A stretch of 64,000 nucleotides of DNA. Source: an uncultured Tropicimonas sp. GTDB taxonomy: Bacteria > Pseudomonadota > Alphaproteobacteria > Rhodobacterales > Rhodobacteraceae. This document shows positions 52,520 through 61,764 of this stretch, piece by piece (positions within the stretch are counted from its first letter, which is position 1; every line of letters starts with the position of its first letter). The position numbers and the translations under genes were made by a program. The notes under the pieces were generated by a model, which had not been told where the DNA came from, made no database searches, and saw nothing but the letters and a program-made list of their open reading frames with translations. The stretch covers positions 22,210 through 86,209 of the forward strand of contig CANLZY010000026.1 of NCBI GenBank assembly GCA_947495685.1. Direction: 5' to 3'.

Positions 52520-54072
52520 GGGCGGCATGGCTGGTGCTGATCGGGCTGGCGGGGTCCCCCGTCACGGCTGAAGTGGCGTTCATCGACGAAAGCGCGGCCT
52601 TGCCGGTGGAACATGTCTATTCGGGCGGTTGGGAGCATTTTGTCGGCGGGGGCGTGGCGAGTCTGGATTGTAACGGCGACCATCGCCCCGACATGTTCGT
52701 GGCGGGCGGCGAGACCCCCGCGCGGCTGTTCGTCAACCGCACGGACGGCCCCGGAGGCGACTTTTCGTTTGAAGAGGGCACGCGGGTGCCGTCGCTGACT
52801 GGCGTGACCGGCGCCTATCCGTTGGACATCGACAATGACGGTCACCTGGACCTGATGGTTCTGCGGGTCGGGCCGAACGTCGTGTTGAAAGGGGTGGGGG
52901 AGTGTGGCTTTGAGGATGTGACTGCCGACATCGGTTTCGACACCGACGATCGCTGGAGCACGGCGTTTTCGGCCACGTGGGAAGGGGACGCGCAGAGGCC
53001 GACGCTTGCAATCGGAAACTATGTCGACCGCACCAACCCGGATGGCCCGTTCGAAGCCTGTGATGTCAACCAGTTGTACCGGCCCGAGGGGCAGGAGTAT
53101 GCCGTGCCGATCGTATTGGAGCCGGGCTATTGCGCCCTGTCGATGCTGTTCTCCGACTGGACCCGCGATGGGCGAGCCGATCTGCGGGTGTCGAACGACC
53201 GGCACTACTATGTGCGTGGTGGCACGGAGCAGATGTGGCGGTTGGAGACCACGCCCCGGGTGCTGGACGAGGCGGACGGCTGGAAGCGGATCTCGATCTG
53301 GGGCATGGGCATCGCCAGCCGCGACCTGAACGGCGACGGTCGGCCAGATCTGGTGCTGACGTCGATGGCGGACCAGTTGACCCTGTTGACAGAGGGGCGG
53401 TCCGGTTATGTGCAGGCGCCGTTTTCGATCGGCACCTTTGCCCAGCGGCCACATGTCGGCGACGACGGGCGCCCCTCGACCGGCTGGACGGCGCAGTTCG
53501 GCGACGTGGACAACGATGGCCGGGACGATCTGTTCATCGCCAAGGGTAACGTCGACCAGATGCCGTCGAACGCGATCAACGATCCCAACAACATGTTGAT
53601 GCAGAGGCCGGACGGCACATTCGTGGAACGGGCAGTTCAGGCAGGGGTCGCGACGACCGAGCGGTCGCGCGGGGCGGCGCTGGCGGACCTGGACGGCGAC
53701 GGCCGGCTGGACCTTGTGGTCGTGAACCGTCGCGCACCGATGGAGGTGTACCGGAATGCCACCGACGATGTCGGCAACTGGCTGAGCGTTCAGCCAAGGC
53801 AGGACGGCAGCAACACCTTTGCCATCGGGGCGTGGATTGAACTGCTACACTCGGACGGACAGGTTGCCGCACGCGAGATCACCATCGGTGGGTTTCACGC
53901 CAGTGGCAGGGGCCTGCCGGAGCACTTTGGCCTTGGAGCGGCAGAGCACGTCGACCTGAGGGTGCTCTGGCCTGATGGGTTGGCCAGCGACTGGATGACC
54001 GTGCCGGTCAACCGAGAGGTGGAGATCTGGCGCGACTCGGACGACAACGCGGATGTTCGGGTCATGAACTGA
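52516..54072 (+). CDS. Exported FG-GAP/VCBS-repeat protein (CRTAC1/ASPIC-UnbV type)
   Basis: 518-aa exported protein with a short signal peptide (VRAAWLVLIGLAGSPVTA). Several FG-GAP-like calcium repeats follow, recognisable by DxDxDGxxDL patterns: DCNGDHRPDMF, DIDNDGHLDLM, DLNGDGRPDLV, DVDNDGRDDLF and DLDGDGRLDLV. The C-terminal domain (SVQPRQDGSNTFAIGAWIEL) matches the ASPIC/UnbV module found in CRTAC1 proteins. The GTG start at 52516 overlaps the ROK stop. Such proteins form beta-propellers outside the cytoplasm; the molecular role is unknown. The convergent di-heme peroxidase gene is a common companion in my recollection. Confidence 0.85.
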   Translation: MRAAWLVLIGLAGSPVTAEVAFIDESAALPVEHVYSGGWEHFVGGGVASLDCNGDHRPDMFVAGGETPARLFVNRTDGPGGDFSFEEGTRVPSLTGVTGAYPLDIDNDGHLDLMVLRVGPNVVLKGVGECGFEDVTADIGFDTDDRWSTAFSATWEGDAQRPTLAIGNYVDRTNPDGPFEACDVNQLYRPEGQEYAVPIVLEPGYCALSMLFSDWTRDGRADLRVSNDRHYYVRGGTEQMWRLETTPRVLDEADGWKRISIWGMGIASRDLNGDGRPDLVLTSMADQLTLLTEGRSGYVQAPFSIGTFAQRPHVGDDGRPSTGWTAQFGDVDNDGRDDLFIAKGNVDQMPSNAINDPNNMLMQRPDGTFVERAVQAGVATTERSRGAALADLDGDGRLDLVVVNRRAPMEVYRNATDDVGNWLSVQPRQDGSNTFAIGAWIELLHSDGQVAAREITIGGFHASGRGLPEHFGLGAAEHVDLRVLWPDGLASDWMTVPVNREVEIWRDSDDNADVRVMN

Positions 54073-54180
54073 CGGGCGACGGGCCGGTGGATGACACCCA
54101 TCGCAACGGTGACTTTGTGCAGGGACGGAGAGGCTCCCGCCCGTCGGAGGCGCCTGCCGACGCTTCCTCCCGTTGGGCGT

Positions 54181-54199
54181 GGCACGCGTTCCGCGTGCC
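54181..54199. terminator. Hairpin between convergent CRTAC1-like and peroxidase genes
   Basis: GGCACGCG (54181-54188) pairs perfectly with CGCGTGCC (54192-54199) around a 3-nt loop, inside the 246-bp gap between two converging genes. The rest of the gap shows no feature to me. Confidence 0.5.
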
Positions 54200-54318
54200 C
54201 GGCGCTATCGACGCTGGGCGGTTTCTAGAGGAAGGGTTCCGGGCTCGACCAGCGTCGGCGGTGTGTCGCGGATCGTGCCGGGTCCCCCCCCGCTGATGGA
54301 ATGGCGCGAAGGCTCCGT

Positions 54319-55656
54319 TCACTGATCGACGGGCAATCCACTGGGAACCGTGTCGGGGATGCCGAGGCGACCCGTCGGTGCCGTCGCCCCGGTCAGGCTG
54401 CTCAGAAAGGTCGTCAGGGCCGTGACATCCTCTGGCGAAAGCTGGATCGGCGGCGTGGCAACTGCGGCGGTGATCCGGGCGCGTTCCTGCGGATCGTCCA
54501 TCGCTGTCCAGATCGGTTTGCCGTCGAAGTCGTGCAGTACTGGCTGGTCCCGCTCATAGGCTGCAACGCCCGTCGCGGGATCGGCGTGATAGGCGACAAA
54601 CGCCGCCAGATCCCGGTGCGACCCGGTATGTCCGTAGGGCGCGGTCAGGGCGATATTGCGCAGGCTGGGCGTCAGGAAGGCATAGCGATCCACCTCTCGC
54701 CCGGTGACGCGGAAACGGCCTTCGTCGCGGGCGTGGTTTTCGAAGCGTTCCGCCTTGCCGGGGCCGAATTGGGGCACCCCCATTGCGTGAAACTGGTGAT
54801 CAGTCAGGAACGGGCCGGAATGGCAGGTGCTGCAGGCGGCCGCGCCATAGAACAGTTCCATCCCACGCAGGGCTTCGCCGCTCAACGCAACCTCATCGCG
54901 CAGGTGCCGGTCGAACGGGCTGTCGTCGGAGCGCCACTCCCACGTGATGAAGTCGGCAATGGCGTTCGAGATGTCCGTGAAGGCAATCGCCCGTCCGGCG
55001 GCGACCTCGGGCAGGGCAGCCTCGAAGGCGGATTGGTAGGCCGGAATGGCCCTGACGCGCTGCGCGATCAGGTCCCAGGCCCCGTCCTGCCCGGTAAGAC
55101 GCCCGGACCGGACGGCCTTGGAAATCTCGTTTTCGCTGTAGTGGCCGGCCATCTCGTCCTGGGACAGGACCGGGAACATCGTTTGGGCCGAGAGCACGCC
55201 CGAGAACCCCTGGACCATTTCCTGATCCAGCGGGGTCCGCAACCCGTTCGGCTGCGCAGGGTCGGCCTGGATGCGCCCATCGTGGAACAGGGTCGTGAAT
55301 TCCATTGCGCCAAGGTTGAACATGGCAGGGGCGTTGCGGGGAATTCTCTGCTCGGGCCGGTTGTCGGGGTCGATGATCCGGTCGGACCCGAGGCCCGTCG
55401 CCCCTTCACCCAGAGACAGGGATACGCCGTCCGAGGTGCCGAATTTCGGGTGGTGGCACGTGGCACAGGAAATGTTGCGGTTGCCCGACAGGATCGGATC
55501 CCAGAACAACAAGTGCCCGACCGCGACCATTTCGGGCGTTGTCGGGGCAAACATTGCGTCGGTCACCGGCGGTGGCGCGTCTAGCGCGATGGCGGCGCTC
55601 CCGAGAATGGTGCCGGTGATCAGGATGGCAAGGGCGTGGCTTTGGGGCATGGTCAT
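54319..55656 (-). CDS. Di-heme cytochrome c peroxidase (MauG/CCP-like)
   Basis: 445-aa periplasmic protein with a signal peptide (ILITGTILGSAAIA) and two c-type heme motifs: CATCH at residues 64-68 and CSTCH at 275-279. The second domain follows the family order with SGEALRGMELFYGAAACSTC, then FRVTGREVDRYAFLTPSLRN. It is longer than classical CCPs (about 330 aa). It would reduce peroxide or oxidise a protein substrate using a bis-heme centre. The gene lies 61 nt after the LacI gene on the same strand and converges on the CRTAC1-like gene. Confidence 0.9.
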   Translation of the reverse strand: MTMPQSHALAILITGTILGSAAIALDAPPPVTDAMFAPTTPEMVAVGHLLFWDPILSGNRNISCATCHHPKFGTSDGVSLSLGEGATGLGSDRIIDPDNRPEQRIPRNAPAMFNLGAMEFTTLFHDGRIQADPAQPNGLRTPLDQEMVQGFSGVLSAQTMFPVLSQDEMAGHYSENEISKAVRSGRLTGQDGAWDLIAQRVRAIPAYQSAFEAALPEVAAGRAIAFTDISNAIADFITWEWRSDDSPFDRHLRDEVALSGEALRGMELFYGAAACSTCHSGPFLTDHQFHAMGVPQFGPGKAERFENHARDEGRFRVTGREVDRYAFLTPSLRNIALTAPYGHTGSHRDLAAFVAYHADPATGVAAYERDQPVLHDFDGKPIWTAMDDPQERARITAAVATPPIQLSPEDVTALTTFLSSLTGATAPTGRLGIPDTVPSGLPVDQ

Positions 55657-55717
55657 GGATCAGCCTGTCAGGTCTGGGGCAGGGCAAGTCTAGGGGAGCG
55701 CCGAGGCATTGCCCATA

Positions 55718-56755
55718 TCACGTCGATGGAGGGGCGGTTGAAAGCCGTCGAACCAGTTCGACCGGCAGGATCACCCTGGGGGCCGGGCCCCTTGCACGTT
55801 CCATTGGCGGCAGCTTCATGCGTTCCAGCAGCATTCGGGCAGCGGCGCGGCCGATGGTGACGCGTGGCTGATGGATGGTGGTCAGCGGGGGCACAAAATG
55901 GGCCGAGATCTCGAGATCGTCAAAACCGACAACCGAGATGTCTTGCGGCACCCGTACCTTGTGGCGATCCAGCTCTCCGATGAACCCCATCGCCATTTCG
56001 TCGCTGGAGCAGAACACGGCGGTTGGCCGATCCGTGGCGGCGAGCCAGATCTGGGCGGCCCGGGCACCGGCTCCCACGGTAAAGTCGCCCGGATAGATCC
56101 AGTTGGGCGACATCTTCAGCCCGACCGCGTGCAGCGCCCCCTGTGCCCCTTCCAGGCGAGAGGCGGTCAGAACGTTGTCCCTGGGCCCGGATACGTGACC
56201 GATGCGAGTGTGCCCAAGGTCCAGCAGGTGTTGCACCGCCTTGGCTGAAGCTTCCTGATTGTCGATGGTGACGATCGGGCGCTGGATCCGGTCGGTCCAT
56301 TCGCAGGCAAAGACCATCGCCGCGCGTGCTTCGGGAGAGCCACGGTTCATCAGCAGGTCGTGCCGCAACATGCCGTCCAGCACGATCAGCCCGTCTACCC
56401 GGTTGTGGCTGAAATACTCCGGGAAGCGGTGGTCATCGAGGTCCATCGGTGTCGTGTCGGCGATCAGTACGTTGTACCCGGCCTCTGACATCACGCCCGC
56501 AATGCCCGACAGGATCCGTGAGAAGAAGGGGTTGGCGAGATTCGGCACCAGCACCGCGACCGCGCCGGTTTCCTGCCGCCGCAGGTTCCGGGCGGAGATG
56601 TTGACTGTATAGCCCGTGGCATCGACCGCCCGAAAGACGGCCTCACGGGTGGTCTCGCTGACGACCTCGGGGTTGGACAGGGCGCGACTGACCGTGGCCG
56701 TTGAAACTCCAGCGGCCTTGGCGACGTCACGAATGCTGGGCGGTCGTCCGTTCAT
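55718..56755 (-). CDS. LacI-family transcriptional regulator
   Basis: 345-aa regulator with the N-terminal helix-turn-helix PSIRDVAKAAGVSTATVSRAL and the sugar domain beginning AVAVLVPNLANPFFSRILSG. AGGAGAGGA precedes the ATG at 56755; the open frame upstream is not plausible protein. It is divergent from the isomerase/oxidoreductase/Rbs-type operon across 204 bp that hold two strong palindromes, so it is most likely that operon's repressor. Confidence 0.91.
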   Translation of the reverse strand: MNGRPPSIRDVAKAAGVSTATVSRALSNPEVVSETTREAVFRAVDATGYTVNISARNLRRQETGAVAVLVPNLANPFFSRILSGIAGVMSEAGYNVLIADTTPMDLDDHRFPEYFSHNRVDGLIVLDGMLRHDLLMNRGSPEARAAMVFACEWTDRIQRPIVTIDNQEASAKAVQHLLDLGHTRIGHVSGPRDNVLTASRLEGAQGALHAVGLKMSPNWIYPGDFTVGAGARAAQIWLAATDRPTAVFCSSDEMAMGFIGELDRHKVRVPQDISVVGFDDLEISAHFVPPLTTIHQPRVTIGRAAARMLLERMKLPPMERARGPAPRVILPVELVRRLSTAPPST

Positions 56756-56841
56756 TCCTCTCCTGCAACCGGTCGGTTTCGCTTTTCTGTCGTTGATACA
56801 GCGTGTTGGCGTTAACGTATGCACAGGCAACATTCTGTGGT

Positions 56842-56855
56842 TGTAAACGATTACA
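56842..56855. promoter_or_regulatory. LacI-type operator A of the isomerase/oxidoreductase operon
   Basis: TGTAAACGATTACA is a CG-centred palindrome with one mismatch pair, in the divergent gap. It closely resembles the CcpA-like TGTAAACG core bound by many LacI proteins. Confidence 0.65.
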
Positions 56856-56872
56856 TAGCCCGTATGATAAAA

Positions 56873-56888
56873 ATGTAAAGGTTTACAT
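56873..56888. promoter_or_regulatory. LacI-type operator B of the isomerase/oxidoreductase operon
   Basis: ATGTAAAGGTTTACAT is a palindrome apart from its two central bases, centred 32 bp (three helical turns) from operator A. Confidence 0.65.
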
Positions 56889-56959
56889 GAACGATTCGCA
56901 AAACGCCGGGAAGCGCAGCGAGATCGCGCGCCGCTTTCGCCGGTCGAGGAGGTTGTGCG

Positions 56960-58012
56960 ATGAAGACGATCAAGGGCCCCGCCCTTTTCCTGGCTCAATT
57001 TGCGGGCGACGACGCCCCCTTCAATTCCTGGGACAGCATCACAAAATGGGCCGCTGACTGCGGCTATATCGGCGTGCAAGTGCCCAGTTGGGACGGACGG
57101 CTGATTGACCTAACCAAGGCGGCCGAGAGCAAGGATTATTGCGACGAGTTCAAGGGCGTCGCGGCTGCGAACGGCGTCGAAGTGACGGAATTGTCGACCC
57201 ACCTGCAGGGCCAGCTGGTGGCCGTGCATCCCGCCTATGACACGGCCTTTGACGGCTTCGCTGCGCCGGAAGTGCGCGGCAACCCCAAGGCGCGGCAGGC
57301 ATGGGCGGTTGACCAGGTCAAGAAGGCCTTGTCAGCTTCGAAGAACATGGGGATCACGGCCCATGCGACCTTCTCGGGCGCGCTCGCCTGGCCGTTTATC
57401 TATCCGTGGCCGCAGCGGCCTGCCGGATTGATTGAAACTGCCTTTGACGAGCTGGCCAGGCGCTGGAAACCCCTGCTGGATCATGCAGACGATTGCGGCG
57501 TGAACGTCTGCTACGAGATTCACCCCGGCGAGGACCTCCACGATGGCGTCACCTTCGAGATGTTCCTGGAGCGTGTGAACAACCATCCACGCGCCATGAT
57601 GCTCTATGATCCCAGCCACTATGTTCTTCAATGCCTTGACTACATTGACAATATCGACATCTACAAAGACCGGATCGGCATGTTCCACGTCAAGGACGCG
57701 GAGTTCAACCCGACCGGAAAGCAGGGCGTCTATTCCGGCTATCAGGGCTGGACGGATCGGGCTGGACGGTTCCGCAGCCTCGGTGACGGACAGGTCGATT
57801 TCGGCGCGATCTTCTCCAAGATGGCCGCGAACGATTTTGACGGCTGGGCCGTTGTCGAATGGGAATGCTGCCTGAAACACCCCGAGGACGGGGCCCGCGA
57901 AGGCGCGCAATTCGTCAAGGATCACATCATCCGCGTGACCGAGAAGGCATTCGACGATTTCGCCGGCGGCGGGACCGACGAGGACGCCAACAAGAAGATG
58001 CTGGGGATCTGA
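56960..58012 (+). CDS. Sugar isomerase/epimerase-type TIM-barrel protein
   Basis: 350-aa member of the xylose-isomerase-like/AP-endonuclease-2 TIM-barrel group. Metal-binding residues are in VCYEIHPGEDLHDG, MLYDPSHY, MFHVKDAEF and VVEWECC. Such proteins epimerise, isomerise or, in some 3-keto-glycoside pathways, cleave sugars. The partner Gfo/Idh gene starts 2 nt after it, a pairing seen in 3-keto-sugar routes (inference). GGAGG lies about 12 nt before the ATG. It is the first gene of the operon. Confidence 0.88.
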   Translation: MKTIKGPALFLAQFAGDDAPFNSWDSITKWAADCGYIGVQVPSWDGRLIDLTKAAESKDYCDEFKGVAAANGVEVTELSTHLQGQLVAVHPAYDTAFDGFAAPEVRGNPKARQAWAVDQVKKALSASKNMGITAHATFSGALAWPFIYPWPQRPAGLIETAFDELARRWKPLLDHADDCGVNVCYEIHPGEDLHDGVTFEMFLERVNNHPRAMMLYDPSHYVLQCLDYIDNIDIYKDRIGMFHVKDAEFNPTGKQGVYSGYQGWTDRAGRFRSLGDGQVDFGAIFSKMAANDFDGWAVVEWECCLKHPEDGAREGAQFVKDHIIRVTEKAFDDFAGGGTDEDANKKMLGI

Positions 58013-58014
58013 CC

Positions 58015-59163
58015 ATGGCAGAACGTATCAGACTTGGCATGGTCGGTGGCGGCAACGATGCTTTCATCGGCGCCGTGCACCGCATCGCGTCGCGGATCGA
58101 CGGCGATTACGATCTGGTCGCGGGGGCGCTCAGTTCCACACCTGAGAAATCCAAGGCCAGCGGCGAGGCGCTTTGCCTCGCGCCGGACCGGACGTATGGC
58201 GACTTCCGCGAGATGGCGATCCGCGAAAACCGCATCAAGGGTGGCATTCAGGCGGTGTCGATCGTGACACCGAACCACATGCACTATCCGGTGGCGCGCG
58301 AATTCCTCAAGCGCGGCATCCATGTGATCTGCGACAAGCCGATGACCTCGACCCTTCCGGATGCGCGGAAACTGGTGAAGATCGCCCATGAAAATGATGC
58401 GTTGTTTGTGCTGACGCACAATTATACCGGCTATCCGATGGTGCGGCAGGCCCGCGAGATGATCGCGGCTGGCGAACTGGGAGAGATCCGGCTGGTTCAG
58501 GTCGAATATGCGCAGGACTGGCTGACCGAAGACGTCGAGCACACCGGCACCAACAAGCAATCCGAGTGGCGGACCGATCCCGAGAAATCAGGGGCAGGCG
58601 GTTCCACCGGTGATATCGGCACCCATGCGTTCAACCTGGCAAGCTTTGTCTCCGGGTTGGAACTGGAGACGTTGAGCGCGGACCTGCAAAGCTTTGTCCC
58701 GGGGCGGCGTGTGGACGACAACGCCCACGTGATGCTGCGCTACAAGGGCGGAGCGCGTGGAATGCTGTGGTGCAGCCAGGTCGCTCCGGGCAACGAAAAC
58801 GCCCTGAAGATCCGCATTTATGGCACCAAGGGCGGCTTGGAATGGGCCCAGGAAGACCCGAACTACTTGTGGTACACGCCGTTTGGCGAACCAAAGAGAT
58901 TGCTGACGCGGTCTGGCGCTGGGGCCCGTGACGTGGCGAACCGTGTCTCGCGGACGCCGGGGGGGCACCCCGAGGGGTACCTGGAAGGGTTCGCCAACAT
59001 CTATTCCGAGGCCGCGCGGGCAATTCGGGCCAAGATGGCCGGCGATCCGATCCCGGCTGACGTCGTTTTTCCCTCGGTAGAAGATGGCCTGAAAGGCGTC
59101 GCCTTCGTGGATGCCTGTGTCCGTTCCTCGGTTCGGGATGCGGCTTGGGTCAAACTGGCGTGA
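58015..59163 (+). CDS. Gfo/Idh/MocA-family NAD(P)-dependent sugar oxidoreductase
   Basis: 382-aa oxidoreductase. The N-terminal Rossmann region is GMVGGGNDAFIGAVHRIAS. The catalytic Lys is in ICDKPMTSTL, where CDKP takes the place of the usual EKP, and the catalytic Asp/His are in GDIGTHAFNLASF. It would oxidise a hydroxyl of the imported sugar to a keto group, or the reverse. The ATG at 58015 is immediately after the isomerase stop; a longer in-frame extension lies over that gene in another frame. The ATPase start is 7 nt downstream. Confidence 0.9.
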   Translation: MAERIRLGMVGGGNDAFIGAVHRIASRIDGDYDLVAGALSSTPEKSKASGEALCLAPDRTYGDFREMAIRENRIKGGIQAVSIVTPNHMHYPVAREFLKRGIHVICDKPMTSTLPDARKLVKIAHENDALFVLTHNYTGYPMVRQAREMIAAGELGEIRLVQVEYAQDWLTEDVEHTGTNKQSEWRTDPEKSGAGGSTGDIGTHAFNLASFVSGLELETLSADLQSFVPGRRVDDNAHVMLRYKGGARGMLWCSQVAPGNENALKIRIYGTKGGLEWAQEDPNYLWYTPFGEPKRLLTRSGAGARDVANRVSRTPGGHPEGYLEGFANIYSEAARAIRAKMAGDPIPADVVFPSVEDGLKGVAFVDACVRSSVRDAAWVKLA

Positions 59164-59170
59164 TCGCAGC

Positions 59171-60727
59171 ATGAGCCCGGCAAATGTCATGCCACAAACG
59201 GGATCGTCGCAGGCGCAAAAACCTGCGGCACCCAAACTTGCGTTGCGCAATGTGCAGCGTTCCTTTGGCCCGATCCAGATTCTGTATGACATCTCGATCG
59301 AGCTGCACCCGGGTGAAGTTCATGCCCTAATCGGCGAAAACGGCGCCGGCAAGTCGACCGCGATGAAGATCATGTCCGGCTATCTCGCGGCTTCGGACGG
59401 GGTGATCGAGTTGGATGGCAAACCTGTCACCTTCGAGCGCTCCCGCGAGGCCGAGGCGATGGGCGTGACCCTCATTCACCAGGAATTCAACCTCGCGCAG
59501 GCGCTGTCGGTCGAGCAGAACATCTTTCTCGGCCACGAATTGAAGAAGGGCTGGCTGCTGGACCACGCAAGCATGCGTGCCCAGACCCGTGACCTGCTGG
59601 AAGGGCTGGAAACCCCGCTCGACCCGCGGATCAAGACCTCTGACATTTCGGTTCCCGAAAAGCAGATGGTCGAGATCGCCAAGGCACTGTCGCGAAAGGC
59701 GCGGGTGCTGATCATGGATGAGCCCACCGCTGCGCTGACGACGCGCGAAACGGCGGTGCTGTTCAAGCAGATCGAGCGGCTCAAGGCCGAGGGCACGGCG
59801 ATCCTCTACACCTCGCACAAGCTGGACGAGGTCGCCCGCATTGCGGATCGTGTCACGGTCATGCGCGACGGCCGGATCGTGCGGACCGCCGAACGCGGCG
59901 AGATGAACGAGGACCAGATGGCCGAGGCCATGGTCGGCCGAGAGCTGTCCGACATGTTCCCCCGCAAGCATCACAGCGACGGGGCTGATCCGGTTCTGGA
60001 GGTAAAGAACTTCACCATCGGAACGCTGGTCAAGGATGTGTCCTTTACCCTTCGGCGGGGTGAAATCCTCGGTTTTGCGGGGCTCGTAGGCTCCGGACGG
60101 ACCGAACTGATGGAGGGTCTGATCGGCGTCCGCCATTCTACCGGATCCGTCGCGATCAACGGCGCACCGATCCACATCCATTCTGTCGAGGCGGCGATGA
60201 ACGCCGGCCTTGTCTACCTGCCCGAGGACCGCAAGGAACACGGGCTGATCCTGACGCAGGACATGCGGCGCAACCTGACGCTTCTGGCGCTGAAGAAATT
60301 CTCCAACATCCTCATCGACAGCAAGGCCGAGGAGGTCGCGCTGGACAAGGCGATCGAGGAATTTGACATTCGCGCGCCGTCGCGCGACGTGCTGGTGGGC
60401 AACATGTCCGGCGGCAACCAGCAGAAGGTACTGCTGGCCAAGATCATGCTGGCCGATCCGCAGATCGTCATCATCGACGAACCCACACGCGGGATCGACG
60501 TCGGCACCAAACAGCAATTCTACACGTTCATTCACCGGCTGGCCGACGAAGGTCATTCGGTGATCGTCATTTCCTCCGAGATGACCGAGGTGATCGGGCT
60601 GTGTGACCGTGTCTGTGTGATGCGGCGCGGCGAGATCGCCGGCGAGGTAAACGGCGCCGACGTGAACGAGGACACCATCGTGCGCCTCGCAATGGGACTG
60701 GACAAAAAGGGCAACGGGAATGGCTGA
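59171..60727 (+). CDS. Sugar ABC transporter ATP-binding protein, double-domain (RbsA-like)
   Basis: 518-aa tandem ATPase. In domain 1 Walker A is GENGAGKST, the signature is degenerate (ISVPEKQMVEIAKAL), and Walker B is VLIMDEPTAALT. In domain 2 Walker A is degenerate (GLVGSGRTELMEGL), the signature is MSGGNQQKVLLAKIM, and Walker B is IVIIDEPTRGID. All are as in RbsA. The ATG at 59171 is the first with a family-like N-terminus. The stop lies 5 nt past the next gene's ATG, so coupling is likely (8-nt overlap). Confidence 0.92.
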   Translation: MSPANVMPQTGSSQAQKPAAPKLALRNVQRSFGPIQILYDISIELHPGEVHALIGENGAGKSTAMKIMSGYLAASDGVIELDGKPVTFERSREAEAMGVTLIHQEFNLAQALSVEQNIFLGHELKKGWLLDHASMRAQTRDLLEGLETPLDPRIKTSDISVPEKQMVEIAKALSRKARVLIMDEPTAALTTRETAVLFKQIERLKAEGTAILYTSHKLDEVARIADRVTVMRDGRIVRTAERGEMNEDQMAEAMVGRELSDMFPRKHHSDGADPVLEVKNFTIGTLVKDVSFTLRRGEILGFAGLVGSGRTELMEGLIGVRHSTGSVAINGAPIHIHSVEAAMNAGLVYLPEDRKEHGLILTQDMRRNLTLLALKKFSNILIDSKAEEVALDKAIEEFDIRAPSRDVLVGNMSGGNQQKVLLAKIMLADPQIVIIDEPTRGIDVGTKQQFYTFIHRLADEGHSVIVISSEMTEVIGLCDRVCVMRRGEIAGEVNGADVNEDTIVRLAMGLDKKGNGNG

Positions 60728-61721
60728 CACGAACGCAAATGCCCCCAACAAGACAGGGTTCAAACTGGACGTGCAGGCGTTGGGGCCGATCCTTGCGCTG
60801 GTCGCGCTGATCGTGATCGGCGCGTTGCTGAACCCCGACTTTCTGGCCTCCAAGAACATCACCAACGTGCTGTCGCGGTCGTCGTTCATCGGCATCATCG
60901 CGGTCGGGATGACCTTTGTCATAACCGCCGGCGGGTTGGACCTTTCGGTTGGCTCCATGACGGCCTTCATCGCCGGGATAATGATCATGGTCATGAACGC
61001 GCTGTTGCCGGGCCTAGGCGCGGGCTGGTTCGTGATCCTGATTGGCATGGGCACCGGGCTGTTGGTCGGTGCGCTGGCAGGGGCGGCGAACGGGTTTCTC
61101 ATCACCCGCATGAGCATCGAGGCGTTCATCGTGACGCTTGGGTCGATGGTGATCTTCCGCTCGCTGGTCACATGGCTGGCCGATGGCGGCACGATCTCGC
61201 TGAATTTCTCGATCGGAAGCCTGTACGAGCCGGTGTACTACGGTGGCCTGTTCGGCATCCGCTGGCCGATCATCGTCTTCGCTGTCGTGGCGATCATCGG
61301 CGAGATCGCCATGCGCCACACAACCTATGGCCGCCACTGTTCCGCCATAGGTTCCAACGAGCAGGTTGCCCGGTTCTCTGCCGTGCATGTCCAGCGCGTT
61401 CGCATGACCACCTATGTCGTCCTCGGGATCCTGGTCGGGCTTGCCTCGGTGCTCTACGTGCCGCGGCTTGGCTCTGCTTCGAACTCCACCGGCACCTTGT
61501 GGGAGCTTGAGACCATTGCGGCCGTGATCATCGGCGGCACATTGTTGTCGGGGGGCTTCGGCCGGGTTTGGGGCACCGTTGTCGGTGTGCTGATCCTCGG
61601 GCTGATCGACAACATTCTGAACCTCACGGACCTTGTGAGCCCGTATCTGAACGGGGCGATCCAGGGCCTGATCATCATTCTGGCCGTCGTGTTGCAGCGC
61701 GCCAGAAAGACATCCCGCTGA
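60720..61721 (+). CDS. Sugar ABC transporter permease (RbsC-like)
   Basis: 333-aa inner-membrane permease with TM segments from about residue 20, the conserved GMTFVITAGGLDLSVGSMTA region and the coupling loop GSNEQVARFSAVHVQRV. It overlaps the ATPase gene by 8 nt and is followed by a short hairpin and the binding-protein gene, an order with the binding protein last. A homodimer is expected because there is no second permease. Confidence 0.92.
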   Translation: MADTNANAPNKTGFKLDVQALGPILALVALIVIGALLNPDFLASKNITNVLSRSSFIGIIAVGMTFVITAGGLDLSVGSMTAFIAGIMIMVMNALLPGLGAGWFVILIGMGTGLLVGALAGAANGFLITRMSIEAFIVTLGSMVIFRSLVTWLADGGTISLNFSIGSLYEPVYYGGLFGIRWPIIVFAVVAIIGEIAMRHTTYGRHCSAIGSNEQVARFSAVHVQRVRMTTYVVLGILVGLASVLYVPRLGSASNSTGTLWELETIAAVIIGGTLLSGGFGRVWGTVVGVLILGLIDNILNLTDLVSPYLNGAIQGLIIILAVVLQRARKTSR

Positions 61722-61730
61722 CGGGAAACT

Positions 61731-61745
61731 GCCCCGTCGCGGGGC
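61731..61745 (+). terminator. Small hairpin between permease and binding-protein genes
   Basis: GCCCCG (61731-61736) pairs with CGGGGC (61740-61745) around a TCG loop. It lies 20 nt before the binding-protein ATG and could stabilise the 5' end of a processed binding-protein message. Confidence 0.35.
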
Positions 61746-61764
61746 GAAAAAAGGGAGAGAGACC

